From positions 6,010,001 to 6,074,000 of the forward strand of contig JALIRH010000030.1 in NCBI GenBank assembly GCA_023055505.1: a stretch of DNA of 64,000 bases. Reading direction: 5' to 3'. The position numbers and the translations under genes are program-made. Under the pieces are notes generated by a model. The model was not told the DNA's origin and searched no databases. It saw only the letters and a list, made by a program, of their open reading frames with translations. Below, one piece after another: positions 23,578-38,404 of the stretch. Within the stretch, counting starts at the first letter, position 1. Every line of letters begins with the position of its first letter. This DNA comes from Callipepla californica brunnescens (Eukaryota; Chordata; Aves; Galliformes; Odontophoridae).

Positions 23578-25190
23578 ACCCTCACAGGTGGAATTTCTCC
23601 TAGTATCTAGTCTAACTGCATCCCCTTCCAGTTCTAAGCCAATTTCCCTTGTTCTGCTGCTATATTCCCTTATAAAAAGTTCCTTCCCAGCTTTCCTGTA
23701 GGTCCCCTCCAGGTACTGGAAGGCCTCCCTAAGGCCTCCCTGGAGCCTTCTCTTCTCCAGGCTGAAAAGCCCCAGATCTCTCAGCCTGTCCTCGTAGGGG
23801 AGGTGCTCCAGCCCTCTGATCATCTTTGTAGCCCTTCTCTGGACCTGCTCCAACAGCTGCATGTCCTTCTTGTGTTGGGGGCTCCAGAACTGGATGCAGT
23901 ACTCCAGGTGGGGTCCTTCTCAGGGCTGCTCTCAATCCCTTCTGTGCTCAAATTTGTGCCAACCCAGGTTGCAGGACCTTGCAATTGACTTTGCTGAATT
24001 TCATGAGGCTGGCATAGGCCCATCTCTCAAGGCTGTCCAGGTGCCTTTGGATGGTACCCTCTTCCCTCTAGCATGTCCACTGCACCACTCCTTTTGGTGT
24101 CATTCACAAATTGCTGAGGGTGCACTCTATCCCACAGCCAATGTCTCCTACAAAGATGTTAAGTAACACTGGTCCCAGCACTGATCCCTGAGGGACACCA
24201 CACATCACCGGACTCCATTTGGACACTGAGCCATTGACCACAACTCTCTGAGTGGAACTGTTCAGCCAATTCCATACCCAGGGATTGTTCTGTCCTTCAA
24301 ATCAATTTCTCTCCAATTTGGTGACCAGGATGTCACGTGGCAGTGTGTCCAATGCTTTGGACAAGTGCACGTAGATGACATGAGCTGCTCTTCCTTTCTC
24401 CACTAAGGCCATAACTCCATCATAAAAGGCCACCATGTTTGTCAGGCATGACATGATCTTGGTGAAGCCGTGTTGGTTACCACCAATCACCCTGTCTTTA
24501 TTTTCCATGTGCCTTAGATGGACCTTCTGGGGGATCTGCTCCATGATCTTGGCAGGCACAGAGGTGAGACTGACTGGCCTGTAGTTCCCTGGATTTTCTT
24601 TTTTTCCCTTCTTGAAAATGGGGGTTATGTTTCCCCTTACTACAGACAGTGGGAACTTCACCAGACTCCTATGGCCTTTCAACTATGACAGATAAGTAAG
24701 TGCAGGAGCAACCTGTTCATTCACAGAGGCCTCCTGGCATCCTTGCCTGCCTTCCTCCATTGTGGCATGCACTGCTCCTGGGCTTGGAGGAGATGGTCCT
24801 TGAATACTGACATTTTTTTTTGGTCTGCTCTTCCCTCCAGGACTTTATACCATATCACCCTGCCAAGTAGTTCTCTGAAGAGGTCAATGTCTGCTCTCCT
24901 GAAGTCCAGAGTCGTGAGCTTGCTGCATACCCACTTTGATGCAGTAAAGATCTTGAACTCCATCATTTTTTGGCCCTTGAGCTCCACATTACTCATCAGC
25001 CTCTCCTTGCTGGGAAGACATTGATGAGTTCCAGCATAGCACAATTTCTCTTGGGTTCCTGCACCACCTGGAAGAAGAACTTATCTTCAACTCATTCCAG
25101 GAAACTCTTGGATTGCTGGTGCCCTGCCTTGTTCTCCTTCTAACCAATATTGGCATGGTTGATGTCTCCCGTGATGAGCAGTGTAGAGGA
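23578..25190 (-). mobile_element. CR1 LINE ORF2 pieces and 3' region
   Basis: The minus strand reads endonuclease-side sequence (25,190-24,700), then RT motifs '[20 protein letters not shown]' and 'NQHGFTK' in 24,682-24,302, then the 3' block (about 24,300-23,600) with the '[21 protein letters not shown]' segment common to CR1 3' ends. RT is missing its catalytic centre and the frame is broken several times. The endonuclease part is shared with unit A (347-660). Confidence 0.8.
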
Positions 25191-25781
25191 AATAAAGGCA
25201 GTGACTGAGCCCTTATTTGAGATACAGGTGCTATAAAAGAAGATCCTAGAGGAAAGGGGAATTAACTCACCCCTCCCAGCAACCGCTTGAGTTAAGGAAT
25301 GCCGCCACCTCTCATTCAAACTCTGGTGAGCTGTTAGTAAGAGAGCAAGGGAGGGGAGGGGGTTAACCTGTGCAGGCTCTGAGCATATAGGAACTCCTGG
25401 AAGCAGAACTGATAGGGAGAGAGAGAGAGAGAGAATGGGTGGATCTGGGCTTATCCACTCCGGTCACTCAGGTGCTCATTTACTGGCAATCCCATTGCAA
25501 CAGGTGATTGTAATGTTAAGGAAAGCCCTTGGTTTGTCTCTTGGAACAGAAGGGTTAAGCCATAGCTGCAGCCTCTGGAGGTGTGGTGCTGTAGACTGCC
25601 CAAGGCTCTCTCACGGTCATTGGGATGTGGTTGTGTAGTGTTCGGTGAGGGACAAAGATACTACACCTTCTGGCCTCCCTACAGGTTTAAAAGGAGGCCC
25701 TATCGACACAAGGACAACGTGTGCCCTTCTGAGTCTTGGCAGTACACACAACTGCTGTAGCAGTGGGTGTTTGTTGCAGCC
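25191..25781. other. Unit B flank, no gene seen; (GA)n
   Basis: Near copy of 661-1236, including a slightly longer GA run at about 25,417-25,434. Confidence 0.55.
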
Positions 25782-26105
25782 GTCCGCCTTCAGCGTTAGC
25801 GTAAGGCCTTCGGTTTATCGGACATTCTTTCTCTTGCTCATTTGAACTGATTCATGAGCATCCATTCCATTATATTGTATTATATTGTACTATATTGTAT
25901 TATTTAGCTTCCTGATAACTTATTTTGTAAATTAGCTTTCCTTCTCAGGTCGTTGCTGCTGTTTTGTTTTTAAACCCATCTCCCTTCTCCCTTTTCCCTC
26001 TCCTCCTTCCCCTTTCCTGGGGAGTGGTTCCGTTGTTCCCCTGCACCAATCGTCACAGAACCAAACCAAATCAGCCTGGTAAACCGTTAAAACCACCATC
26101 CCACC
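25782..26105 (+). mobile_element. LTR fragment (family 1), unit B copy
   Basis: Counterpart of 1,237-1,560 with the same truncation point, which shows that the insertion predates the A/B duplication. Confidence 0.6.
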
Positions 26106-26439
26106 ACCACAAGGAAAAAAACCTATTTTGGCATTTGAAACGCTCCTGTTCCTTCTGACTGCGCACGGCAGTCATAGCTCTGGAGGTACTCATATCCACT
26201 ACAGAAGGTTTACCTTCCCCAAAGCACAAGGAAAGAAGGTACAGGGAGAGAGGAAAAAAAGTGATTTTTCCATCCCCTAATGCAGCTAGACATGGTGTGC
26301 ATCAAAATATGAGGGGGTGAAATCAGGAGTTAATTTTTAATAATATTTCAGTGAGTAAAATGGAAAACCGACGTCAATGTGTTTATTTGTTTGTTTGCTT
26401 TTTCTAGGAATGCAAAATCAGCATATCTGAAGAAACAGT

Positions 26440-28294
26440 GATATAAGATGAAAATAGACAATAGTGAGAATGCTTCTTGGGGAAATCTGAAAGGAATGGG
26501 AAAATGCATGATCAGTGCCATAGGATAGGTAATAATTGGATGCAGTTGAAAAATAAATCATCATTCCAGCTCTTGGTTGGGCTGCTATCTCATGTTGCTG
26601 GGGATTCCCAAGCCTCCCAGCTGCTTGCTTCTTCCCCACGCATTTTCCTTGGAGCTGTGTGTTCCTCCAACCCCCAGGGCCCTGCTCTACCTCTCCTGCA
26701 CCACACCAGGCCCCTGCTCCCTGAGATGGAGGAAGCAGCGCTCCTCCATACTGCAAGCATCATCTCCTTGTGGTTCGCAGGGAGTGCTCAGGGATCCTAC
26801 AAAGAAACTCACAGCTCTTGTGGACATGGGCAGGCTCCTGCCGGCTTCACCAGCTCACTGAAGTCAACCTCCGCTTCCTGCAAACTGCAGTCCAAGCACT
26901 GCAGCTTGAGAAGAGCCCAGCAAATGTGATGGCCCTTCTGCGAGAGTTCTTCCAGATGATTTCCAAGGTCACATCAAAGACCTTCAAGCTCAGAAAAGAG
27001 GCAAGCATGCACTGGAGAGCACACTGAAACCTCTGTGCTGCGGGGATAAGCTGCTTGTGCACCCTGTGGCTTTGCACTGCCTTCTGCTCCCACCACCACC
27101 TGAGACATGGGATGCTGCACTTGGGAGAAACAAGCTCAGCTTTTATTAGATCTAGTGGAGCCAAGCAAAGCATGGTGTCTCACAGCTGCTTTGATCTCCT
27201 GTGAAATCTTTTGGGAAGAGGAGTAGAGGCAATGTGCAATTCTGTGAAAAAGGATGACATTGCTTGTGTGAAAGAAATGCCTCCCTGTGTTGCAAACAGT
27301 GGACTGGAGTCAGCATGAAAATCAAACTTCCTTGTACCATTCCTCAATCCACATGCGGTCTTTTATTTTTAGAACAAAAAGCAAGATACATTGAGATTTG
27401 CTCCAGAACAACTCTCCTACTTTATTCACCCCCTTCCCCTTCAACTACAGGTTATTTTCAGAACAATTCCACAAGCCACGTTACTGCTTTCCTGACACTT
27501 GTATTTCATGCATCAGTGCACTCAGAAAATTCTGAGAGCAGCACATGCACACAGACACACAGAACATCCGTACACAGCTGATTTTCCTTAGGAGACGGCA
27601 TGCAAAAGCTGCTTGCAGGAAGAGCAGAGGAGAAAAGAAGGCATGGTGAGAGAATATCTTTTGTTCGGAAGGAAAGGCCATCAGAATCTTCTGGATAAAG
27701 TCATTTCTGCAGAGGTAACTAGTGAAGCCATCTCCTTTGAGATCTCCTTTGAGGTGATCTGAAACTCCGGGGATAATTCCCTTCTGCAGCGGGTTCAAGC
27801 AAACCAGTCTCCTTTGCAAACTCTTCCTGTGGGGGGAGAAGCATCTGGGTCTCTCTCATGCTGAGTTCTCCAGCATTCTCAAGGTCTCAGTACTGGGGGT
27901 TTTGCGATGAGAAATGAGAAGTCAGCCCTGAGAGAAATTCTTCTTGCAGCACAGACGTTTGCAGGGTATTCCCCTCACGAGCACTGGGCAACATTCAGTG
28001 TGGACAGAGCTCTGGATGCTCTTCTTGCAGTATTGGCATTTTTGTGGTCCCTGCCCTGCGTGGATCCCTTTCTACTCAATCAGGTTGGAGCATTGGTTGG
28101 AGCTCAACCTGCATTTGAGACAAGGGAACTGTGCGGTTCATCACCACACACAGCCACAGTGGGTAACCAGGCTGTGGCTCTGGTTGAAGCTATTCCATGT
28201 CTGGGGCATTGCAGGCTCTGTCTGTACTGTGCATCTGCTGGTAGGAAACGTGGCTGGAGCTACTTCTGGAGGTTCTCATATTCTGATGGTGCTT
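26440..28294 (-). other. Unit B conserved block and zinc-finger 3' region
   Basis: Matches 1,930-3,677. The possible minus-strand exon (27,173-26,847) keeps the first half of the A frame but is shifted in the second. Finger-like remnants lie just 3' of the position of the original stop (28,295-28,297). An insertion of about 60-70 bp near 27,730-27,810 relative to A is shared with part of C. Confidence 0.4.
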
Positions 28295-30152
<1,858 letters not shown>

Positions 30153-31671
30153 TCAGCAGAGCTGTGACTGAATGCAGCAGTCCCTGTCCAACCCCTGCCC
30201 ACACCAAACCATCTGCACGGAGCTGCCTGGGGGATGGCACAGCACACCCTGCACAGTAAGGCAATGAGCAACAGCACTCATAACACTCTGGCTAAATGAC
30301 AGTAATCATCACAAAGCTATCACAGTCTGGGGGGCTGAAAGAACACACAGCTGAGAGTTGAACAGCGGGGGACTAAAGAGAAAGCATGACAAGGAGACAG
30401 TCATCGCAAAACAGAGAGCAGGTCGAGGTCACTCCTTAGCAGAGATCCTTCACCCCCTTTTGTCCAGACACCTTGCAGATACTGATCTGCTGTAAGAGAC
30501 TCACGCTTAGTTTGGAGCTTTGTGACCTTCCCTAAGGTTATGTCTGAGACTGTGCTCATATGCTTCTTTACACACAAAGCCGTGAAGAAGTCTGGGACTA
30601 GAACTGGATCCAGGTCCATAAAGGCTCCTTCTTTCTGTGTGTTCAGGAGTTGAGACAGAAAATGGGACCACTCTGAGACTCATGAATCAGTGGGAGGGTC
30701 TCCGTTAGTTGTGTGTGTAATCCAATCTTGTTAACGCGCTGTTAATGCACTACAGCGTATCTGTTGTATATCAATGAATATAGTCCTGCTGCTCTGCCGA
30801 TTCGAATCGCATACTGAGTTTGGATCCATCTGTGACAAACTGTCAAAGTCACGAGGGGCCACACAAGGATGTAAGGAGAGAGGTGTTACGTGCAAAATGC
30901 CAGGTTTGGAAGCTGCATATGAAGGAAAGGAGAACAGAAATAGACAGGAGCAGGGAACAGAAGCTATATTTGCAATGAAAACTCTGAACGTGGATTAATA
31001 AATCTTGGTCAAATAAAATAAATAAAGAAATAAGGATTAGTCATGAGCATTCCCAGAGACATCGTTCATCATCAGCCCCCTGCTGTTACCTTCCATCAGA
31101 ATGTAGCATTCCAGAAAGAAAATAAAATCATGGGAAATTTTTCAGCTCCTGTACTGTCAAGATCAGCACGGAGAGGAAAACAGCTTCCCAGTTCCCCCGT
31201 CTACCTCCTGAGGAATGGTAAGGCCTGAAGTCAGAACAAAGAGTGCCCAGAAGGCATCAGCCCCACCACTTCCAGGAAAAAGCTGATCCGTGAATGAATA
31301 ATGCCAGCCCGTCTGTGTACATTAATTCCAACTGGTCCTTAGGGTATCTTGCAAAGTCTTTGTCACAAATACTGCAGCACGAATGTCACTGCCAGTCCAG
31401 CTTGGATCTGGGAAGCTGAGCGTGCAGTTCAGGCAGCAAAGAGTGGAGATTTCGAGCAGTAATGGTACAACTCATTGTGTGCCAGACTGCAAAAGTCACT
31501 GTCTGCCTGGCTCCCGGGTGAGAAACTACTGTCAGAAGCTCACTCTGCACTTACAAATTGTCAGGAAACATTGTTCCCACCCCCTGCAGAAACAGGGAGG
31601 CTGCAGAGCATGTGCTTGGTGCATCTGCTGTCCTCCCTGAAACAAAACAGACTGAAGTACAGCAACCTGCC

Positions 31672-32090
31672 ATGGCGGGCAGCACATGGAGCCAGGACCA
31701 GGGTCCCACCCGGTGCTGCTGGCAGCGTGTGCTCCTCTGCACGAACCACGAAGGGCACCTACCTTGGGTGCAGAGCAGGCTGCTCCCAGCTCTGTTGCAG
31801 GCAACCGGGCTCCTTGGAGTCGCGCAGAGCACAGGATGCCGAGTGCCCTCAGCCCGGAGCTGGCCGCAGGACGGCCTTGGTGCACCTCCTGCCACCGCGG
31901 TGCTGCCCGGATGGCTTCCAGCCAGGCTCTGGCTGCTTCAGCACAGGCTCAGGTGCCACAGCGAGCACGCCCCGAGCCGGCTGCCAGGCCTCGGGCACTT
32001 TCACTGCTCATTCTCAGCTCACATCTGCTCCCGGGGGACAGGAGGAGGGGAGGGAGGGAGAAATGGGGGAGCGAAGAAGGGTGGGGGCTG
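31672..32090 (-). promoter_or_regulatory. GC-rich 5' exon/promoter region, unit B
   Basis: Counterpart of 7,340-7,740 with the same donor (exon edge at 31,763). Left of about 31,672 the sequence no longer resembles A or C, so part of the block has been replaced in B. Confidence 0.4.
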
Positions 32091-32879
32091 AGTTTTGTTA
32101 TGCTAATGAAGCATTGCTTTCTGCAGTGTCTTTGATTCTTTGCTGGGGACATTTGCACATACATGTGCTCAGGCATCCCTACTTACTGGTTATTGCTTTC
32201 CATTAACTCCTCTCAGCCGTGACAATGACTCAGCAAGAAGCAGTCGCCGTCTGCCCTGGTCCAGAGGACAGCATCTCCCTGCAGCTGGCTGAGTTCTTGT
32301 CCTAAGCACTTCTGGTTTCTCTGTTAGGTCTTCTTTTGAAGGCGTGAGCATGCTTAAGCACACTGCTGTTAGACAGCCTGCTCTGATGTTCACTGGTGTA
32401 TATCTCAAGTGTGTAAGGACACCCAGAAGGAACTGCTCTCAGGGTACTTGGGAGTTTGTGTACAGGTGATATAGGTTGGTTTTCTTAGCCATAGGTATTA
32501 CTACATTAGTTTAAGAACTGGTATACTACCTTAGCAAAAATAATGCATATGTGCTGCTTCTAAAGCTTTCCATTTCAGCTTTTGTGGGTGAGCAGTCCCA
32601 GTAATTCTGCACTGGGAACGTAATTTAATTTTATTTTCTGCCTCAATGGTTTTGCCACACAAGAAGCACTGGAGTCACAATAGAATACTTTTTTGCCTCA
32701 AAACGTGCAAGCACATTTTGCTCAGGTTCCACATCCTTTGGTTTTAAAAGTGATGCACTGTGGTCTCATAATCAATGGGAATCTTCCAAACTGGGAAAAA
32801 GTGGATGCAAGTGAGTCAGAGGTTTCAGGAATGAAGCTAATGGTGGAAAAAGGGAAGAAGTTGGTGGGCACTCGACCCT

Positions 32880-33130
32880 GAATACCACTGAGCATGCCCA
32901 AAGGGACATTAGCACATACCTGTGAGACCTTGAAAAAGAAGGGCTATGTATGCCAGCGTACAGCAGATGTCTGTCTGAACTGTTCAGATGCAGAACCTGA
33001 ACTCTGAGAGGGTGCGCTTGCTTGTCAAGACGCCCAGTGCGCACCGTGAGGAATAAAGGAGTGCTGCTTTCTAACATCACACTGAGTGATTCTCAGGGAG
33101 CTCCCCCCAATCCAGGCTCCATCGGGACCA
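32880..33130 (+). mobile_element. LTR-like segment with polyadenylation signal, unit B
   Basis: The plus strand has a promoter-like GC stretch followed by 'gaggaataaag', then 'gctgctttctaacatcac', the AATAAA-then-R/U5 arrangement of avian LTRs. Ends are unclear. The copy in unit C is 46,085-46,330. Unit A lacks this interval (a difference of about 1.1 kb). Confidence 0.4.
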
Positions 33131-33909
33131 GCTGCATGTTCCCTGCATTGCAGCAATGCATTCCTTTTTACTGTCCCTGCGAAAGCGTGACAGAAGCTTG
33201 TCACGTACGAAGAGTAAGGGTGAGGGGATCCCCAAGTAGTACCCCACATGCAGTTATGGAGATGACCCATGTGTGCAACGGGTTCTTTTTCCCAATAATA
33301 ACATGGAGAGAAGGCAACCAAGAGAAATGGGGTTTGAGTAGTAGTTGAGAGATGCAGGACCCCCGGGCAACACATCTTCCTGAAAGTAAGGTGGTGAGGG
33401 TGTGCTTGAGAGATTCCAGACCCCCAGGAGAAACTGAAGAGCTAGGGTTATTGGGAACTGTGTTGTGTTATGGTTGCCGGCATTGTGATGTTGTCTGTGA
33501 ACATGGCTGTGAGAAGTACTGTGAGGGTGCCAAGCGTGTCTCTGTGGTGTGTGTATGTGGCAAGTCTGCAGTGTGTTAAGCTTTGCTTTTTACTTTTGTA
33601 GCTGCAGCAGTGTGTGCGTTACAGTGTGTGAAGGCAGTTTGTACATTCCAGACATTCCAGACATGAAGGAGTTGGCTGTGGGAAACTGCAGAGGAAACTT
33701 GTTGAAAATTGCAATGATTGGTAGATTGGAGAAATGATTAAAATAACTTGTGGAAACCTGGGGTCTGTGGAAAAACAAGAAGTAAATTTTCCATTTTGAT
33801 GGGAGAAATTGGTTATGACTCTCCCTGGAGGAATTTGGTGTACAACCATGCCTTGAGGGAGCTGGCAGACACAATCACCTAGCAATGTGAGGAGGGACCA
33901 TTGTCTATC

Positions 33910-34022
33910 TGTATGGGAACTGTTGAATCATAGCCTGAACCACCTGAGGCAAGCCCTGAGTCAGCTGATGGTTCACAAGTGAGTGTGATTGGAAGGGGTG
34001 GAGTTTGCTTATTTGCCCTACA
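33910..34022 (+). mobile_element. 5' LTR (family 2), internally deleted
   Basis: It starts TGTATGGGAACTGTTG and ends TTGCCCTACA, but only 113 bp remain of about 335. The flank 'gaggagggacc...atc' is the same as for the provirus at 47,141, so both copies descend from one insertion. A primer-binding site follows at 34,025 (TGGCAAGCCAGG). Confidence 0.75.
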
Positions 34023-34024
34023 AT

Positions 34025-34040
34025 TGGCAAGCCAGGCAGG
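34025..34040 (+). promoter_or_regulatory. Primer-binding site, tRNA-Arg-like (unit B provirus)
   Basis: TGGCAAGCCAGGCAGG follows the LTR after two bases. It is close to the complement of the 3' end of vertebrate tRNA-Arg(ACG), with two mismatches in the first 15. Confidence 0.5.
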
Positions 34041-34079
34041 CTTAATAAATATGTATACATACATATACAATAAATAACC

Positions 34080-35499
34080 ATGTCTTTCATTTGGAACGTT
34101 TTCAAATGGGGCAGGGGTGAGAACATTACTCCCCTTGACCAAACAATTCCTGGTCAAATTCCAGGATTTATGGGATCATCCTATTATGGTCTTTCCACTG
34201 TTATTGAAAAATGGGGACCCCTGCGGGTTACAGGGAGTGTTTCTCCTTCTCCAGCCCGGCTGACAGATTATTTTCAGGGTCTAGATGTGAACATACTAGT
34301 TCCAAAAGAACGTCAGCTAGCCGCTTGTGCTGTGGCTTGGCCTCTAATAATGGGTTTACATTAAATGGAAATAACAAATACAAGCACAGAATCTGAAAAT
34401 CAGTTGTTAAGAGATCGAATTGAAATGTTGGAACAACAACTGGGCACGTTAGTAATCAAAAAACCCAGACTAGATGTGCCAACAAGACAAATATGTAGTG
34501 TATCAGTGGAGGACACCCAGGTCCCTGAAGTAGCGGACCTGGATGTTTCAGAAAAAAAGAGTTGTAAATTGGATCTTGAAGCTCTGTCTATGGAGGATCC
34601 AATTGATCTGAACAATCATAACTCAAAAAACAAAAAAAGTGCAAGATAGACCAGCGGGAGTGCCTCCTGACCAATGGCCCTTTGCTGAAACATGCTTGCA
34701 TGTGACAGCTCGCCCGTATACAGCAAGTGAGTTGATGGACCTAGTACAGTGGTTCCATCAAAAACCAAGAGAAAGCGTACCATCATGGCTCCTGAGGTTA
34801 TGGGATGCGGGAGCTGAAAGCGTATTAGTTAGTGGGACACAGATGTCAAAACTAGCATCTATAACAATGCGCCCAACCTTGAAGCAAAAATTATATGCCG
34901 CCATCCACTCTACTAATGAGAATCATTCTATTATAGATTGGTTGATGGCAGCATGCCGCCTATCGTGGCCTAATAAATCTGACATTCCACTCAGTACCGG
35001 TTTATGGTTCTCTATGGAGGACCTCCAAACATATATCCGGGACCAGGGTATGAGGGAGGCCGTGTATTCAGAAACCTTTGAAAGCCCTGATACAGAAAAA
35101 TTTACAGCAGGTATGCGAGACCTAATACTGCAGCAAGCCCCCTCTCACCTTTATGGGACTTTGGTCTCCATACTAAACCCCTAGGTGGCTTCGGAGGCTA
35201 TCGTCCAACAGGCAGCCCAGTTGGTGGCTGACCTTGGGGAAACGGAGCCCATAAGAACTAGGCGCAGTGTCCGTATGGTAGAAGAAGCTGAGGCATTCCT
35301 GCTTAAAACTAGGAAGCCTGTCCCACGGATACCCCGATCAAGCCCCATGCGGGTATCTCGGAAGGCCATGTTCAATGATCTTATATGGGCCGGGGTTGCC
35401 TTTGCTAAAATCGATGGGCAACCAAATCATGTTTTGTTACAGCTCTGGAAACAGCTTAGGAATGATCAAAAATTTCAGAGTACTCCCAGAAAATTGTGA
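34080..35499 (+). pseudogene. ERV-L-like gag, broken (unit B provirus)
   Basis: Gag begins with an ATG at 34,080 and runs through 34,364 (TAA), 34,365-34,649 in the same frame, then 34,639-35,184 in another frame and, after a TAG, 35,185-35,499. The middle contains a short coiled coil ('LRDRIEMLEQQL'), and the third part is capsid-like. It would form the virus core. Two stops and one frameshift inactivate it. The pro, RT, RNase H and integrase genes that should follow are deleted. Confidence 0.65.
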
Positions 35500-35621
35500 G
35501 TATGAATAATACAAGCAGCACCGACAACAACAGGGAATCTGGCTGACTTTATAGTGCCTAACAGAAGGAAGAAACATCCACAGGTGTCGCAGGCTACAAT
35601 GCCAGAACCAGTGCCCTGAAA

Positions 35622-36137
35622 ATGTTACAAACAGTATGGGCCTCCCTGCTGAGGATTCAAATTATGGACACCGATAACCAGGTAAGACCTCAAACAGTCT
35701 GTGAGAACAGTCTTCTGCTCCCTGCCCCTGAGAACCTAAAGCCAGGCATCAATAGAATTAAATGGTCTCGGAAGGTGCAGGTAGGACCATGCTGGTGTGG
35801 CCTACTTGCACCTCGGAGGAGATTACTGGAGGTGGGAGGTTCGGTAGTCCCTCTGGTTACTGGTACATTGCCTGCTGATATTGTGGTCAACATTCCAGTC
35901 CTTATTGCTAAAGGGGTCCTTATCATGTCCCTGTGTCAGATCAGGACACCCCCTTTGGTGCCTGATGTAGTCGTGCAGCCACAGACATCTGGCCGAAAGG
36001 TTTGGTACAGGCAGCCAGGGCATGCCCCTGTACAAGCTGAAGTGTTGATCCAAGACAGGGATGCGTCCTGTATAGTGCCCTGGAGGGCAGATCTTCCCTT
36101 CCTGGTACCTTTGAAACATCTATATTACTCCCCATGA
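35622..36137 (+). pseudogene. dUTPase-like domain at the end of pol (unit B provirus)
   Basis: An open stretch of about 171 codons that begins within the end of integrase and contains 'CWCGLLAPRRRLLEVGGSVV', then 'VNIPVLIAKGVLIMSLCQI'. The layout (GLLAPR, GG-V, a V-N-P strand, KG..I..L.QI) resembles dUTPase motifs. Class III ERVs carry dUTPase after integrase, which fits. Gag is joined to it by a large deletion. Confidence 0.5.
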
Positions 36138-36451
36138 GTCTACGAGTCGCCAGAAGGAACCAAATACTGCTGAAGTGTTCCAGAGTTGCTGTAAGATCAT
36201 GTGCGAACTCCTGGGACTGATGAAGCATAGGATGGACCTGCACCACGTGACCACGTGCTTCCAGTAAACACCATCAAGCACTGGCCCAAGGAAGAACAGG
36301 AGCCTTACGCTGATCATCACTCATCCCACATTACATCGATGTGCGTCGCAATGGGCAGTTATAGAAGTGTCGCTATGTATTGGATCTCTGTATTAAGGAG
36401 GGCTATCTCTATGGCTACTTGATCAGTGGTTCACGTTGTGAAGAGGTGGAG

Positions 36452-36627
36452 TGTATGGGAACTGTTGAATCATGGCCTGAACCACCTGAGGTGAGCACTG
36501 AGCCAGCAGCAGGAGCACAGGTGAAGGCAATATACCTGTGTGATTGGAAGGGGTGGAGTCTGGCTCCACCTCTCCCAGACCCCATTGAAGGGCTGACCAC
36601 CAGTGGGGAAGGGTTTTTTGTTGGCGA
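36452..36627 (+). mobile_element. 3' LTR (family 2), truncated
   Basis: It starts TGTATGGGAACTGTTG after a purine tract 'gaagaggtggag' and matches 50,022 onward to 'gaccaccagtggggaagg'. It then passes directly into family 1 pol sequence, so the 3' half is lost. Confidence 0.7.
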
Positions 36628-37262
36628 GAAATTTGGGACAACTCCATCAGAGGAGGTAGCACGTGCTAAAGCAGGCCCACCATATAAAAACTACCAGACA
36701 ATGAGATGAGGTATGCCCTGATCACTGATGGATGGTGTCACATTGTTGAGAAGCATCGCAACTTGAAGGCTGCTGTGTGGAGCCCCACACGACGGGTTGC
36801 TGAGGCCACTGAATGAGAGGGGAATTGAGTCAGTTTGCAGAGGTAAAGGCTGTCCAAGTGGCCTTAGAGTTGACTGAACGGGAGAGGTGGCCAATGCTAT
36901 ATCTTTGTACTGACTCGTGGATGGTAGCAAATGCTTTATGGGGGTGGTTGCAGCAGTGGGAACACCACAACTGGCCACAGAAGAGTAAAACTATTTGGGC
37001 TGATGAACTTTGAAAAGGCACTGCTGTCCGAACAAAAAGATTGGTTGTAAAGGTGCGTCACATAGATGCTCATGTGCCCAAGCATCGATCTACTGAAGAA
37101 CAGAAAAATAACCATCAGGTAGATTGAGCTGCCAAAATTGAGGTGTCTCAAATAGACTGGGACTGGCAGAACAAAGGGGAGATATTTTTAGCTCGGTGGG
37201 CCCCTGAGAACTCAGGCCATCAAGGAAGGGTTGCAGCCTAAAGGTGGGCTAGAGACTGAGGG
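36628..37262 (+). pseudogene. ERV-L-like RNase H to integrase fragment (family 1 type)
   Basis: Plus-strand counterpart of 20,640-21,250: 'FAEVKAVQVALELTERERW', 'LCTDSWMVANALWGW' and on to the start of integrase. Several stops break it. It is fused to the truncated LTR on the left and ends abruptly on the right. Confidence 0.75.
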
Positions 37263-38119
37263 CTGGACTTACATCTCCGTGTAATAGGTGTGTAATAAAT
37301 AATCTTCCTTTATAGAAGTTTTGAGGGTTGTCTATGATTTCTCATGATTAATTTTCCATTAGGCAAGTTCACGTAGCAGTAAAATAATGACATTTACATT
37401 CGGTATGAATACGGATTTTCACAACCATATTAGATGTAAATATATATTACAGTTGGAAGTGAGTTTCACAGATCACCTAGTCCAACTTTCTAACTATTTC
37501 AGGGCTAACCAAAAGTTAAAGGACATTATGTACGGCATTATCCAAATGTCTCTTGAACTCCAGATGTCATGGGACAACAGCCTCTCGAGGAAGAATTTCC
37601 AGTGTCTACTTTATAGGTGTGCGTTGGAAGAGGAAAGAGAAGTGGGGTTTTGTGTCCTGACTTGAGAAAGTTACTGATGTATGGGACTGATGTAGGTTGA
37701 GGAGAAGGTGGTCAGAGACTGGCTCCAACTTGTTCCACTGTGATAATGGGATGGAATCTGGACCTCTCACCCACACCTGTAGGACCAGGGTCCTGGCAGA
37801 AACAAAGGAGCCTGGCCAAAAGTGAAGACCAAGGCAAAGCACTTATTGAGCCCTTTCTCAGCTTTTTCCACATCTGAGGAAGCCAGTTCTCCATCCGCAT
37901 TTATCAGAGGGGGAACATTCTCCTTGGTCTGTCTCACTGTGCCGTGTTCATGTAGAACCCGTTGTTATTTTATACATCCCTTGCCAAGTTCAGCTCCATC
38001 TGTGCCTTGGCATTCCTGATCTTATCTCTGCTCAAGCGGATGACATCCCTGTATTCTTCCCAGGCTACAACAACGCTGCTTCCACTTCCTGTACATCATT
38101 CCCTTTTCCCTCAGTTGGA
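37263..38119. other. Old repeat debris, CR1-like in part
   Basis: Around 37,450-37,570 the words 'gatcacctagtccaac' and later phrases resemble a degraded CR1 3' end. The rest is unassigned. Confidence 0.35.
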
Positions 38120-38300
38120 GCTGCAAGGTTGCCCTGAGAGGCTGTGGATGCCCCCTCTGTGGAGTTGTTCAAGGCCAGGCTGGATGGAGATTTGAGCAAC
38201 ATTGACAAATGGGAGGTGTCCCTGTCTAAAGCAGGGGTATTGAAATTAGATGATCTTAAAGGTCCCTTCCAACCCAAACAATTGTGTGATTCTAATAGAG
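38120..38300 (+). mobile_element. CR1 LINE 3' end fragment
   Basis: The plus strand shows the CR1 3' terminal blocks: 'gaggctgtggatgcccc', 'gttcaaggccaggctggatg', 'gggaggtgtccctg' and 'ggtcccttccaacccaaac', then 'tgtgattcta'. It is truncated upstream. Confidence 0.85.
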
Positions 38301-38404
38301 AGTCTGGAGACAGGCAGACTCCACCTTGGATGAGGAGAAGGTGGTCAGAGATTGCCTGGGGAAGAAATGAATACACACTAAACAGTGGGCCCCAGCAGAA
38401 TTCA

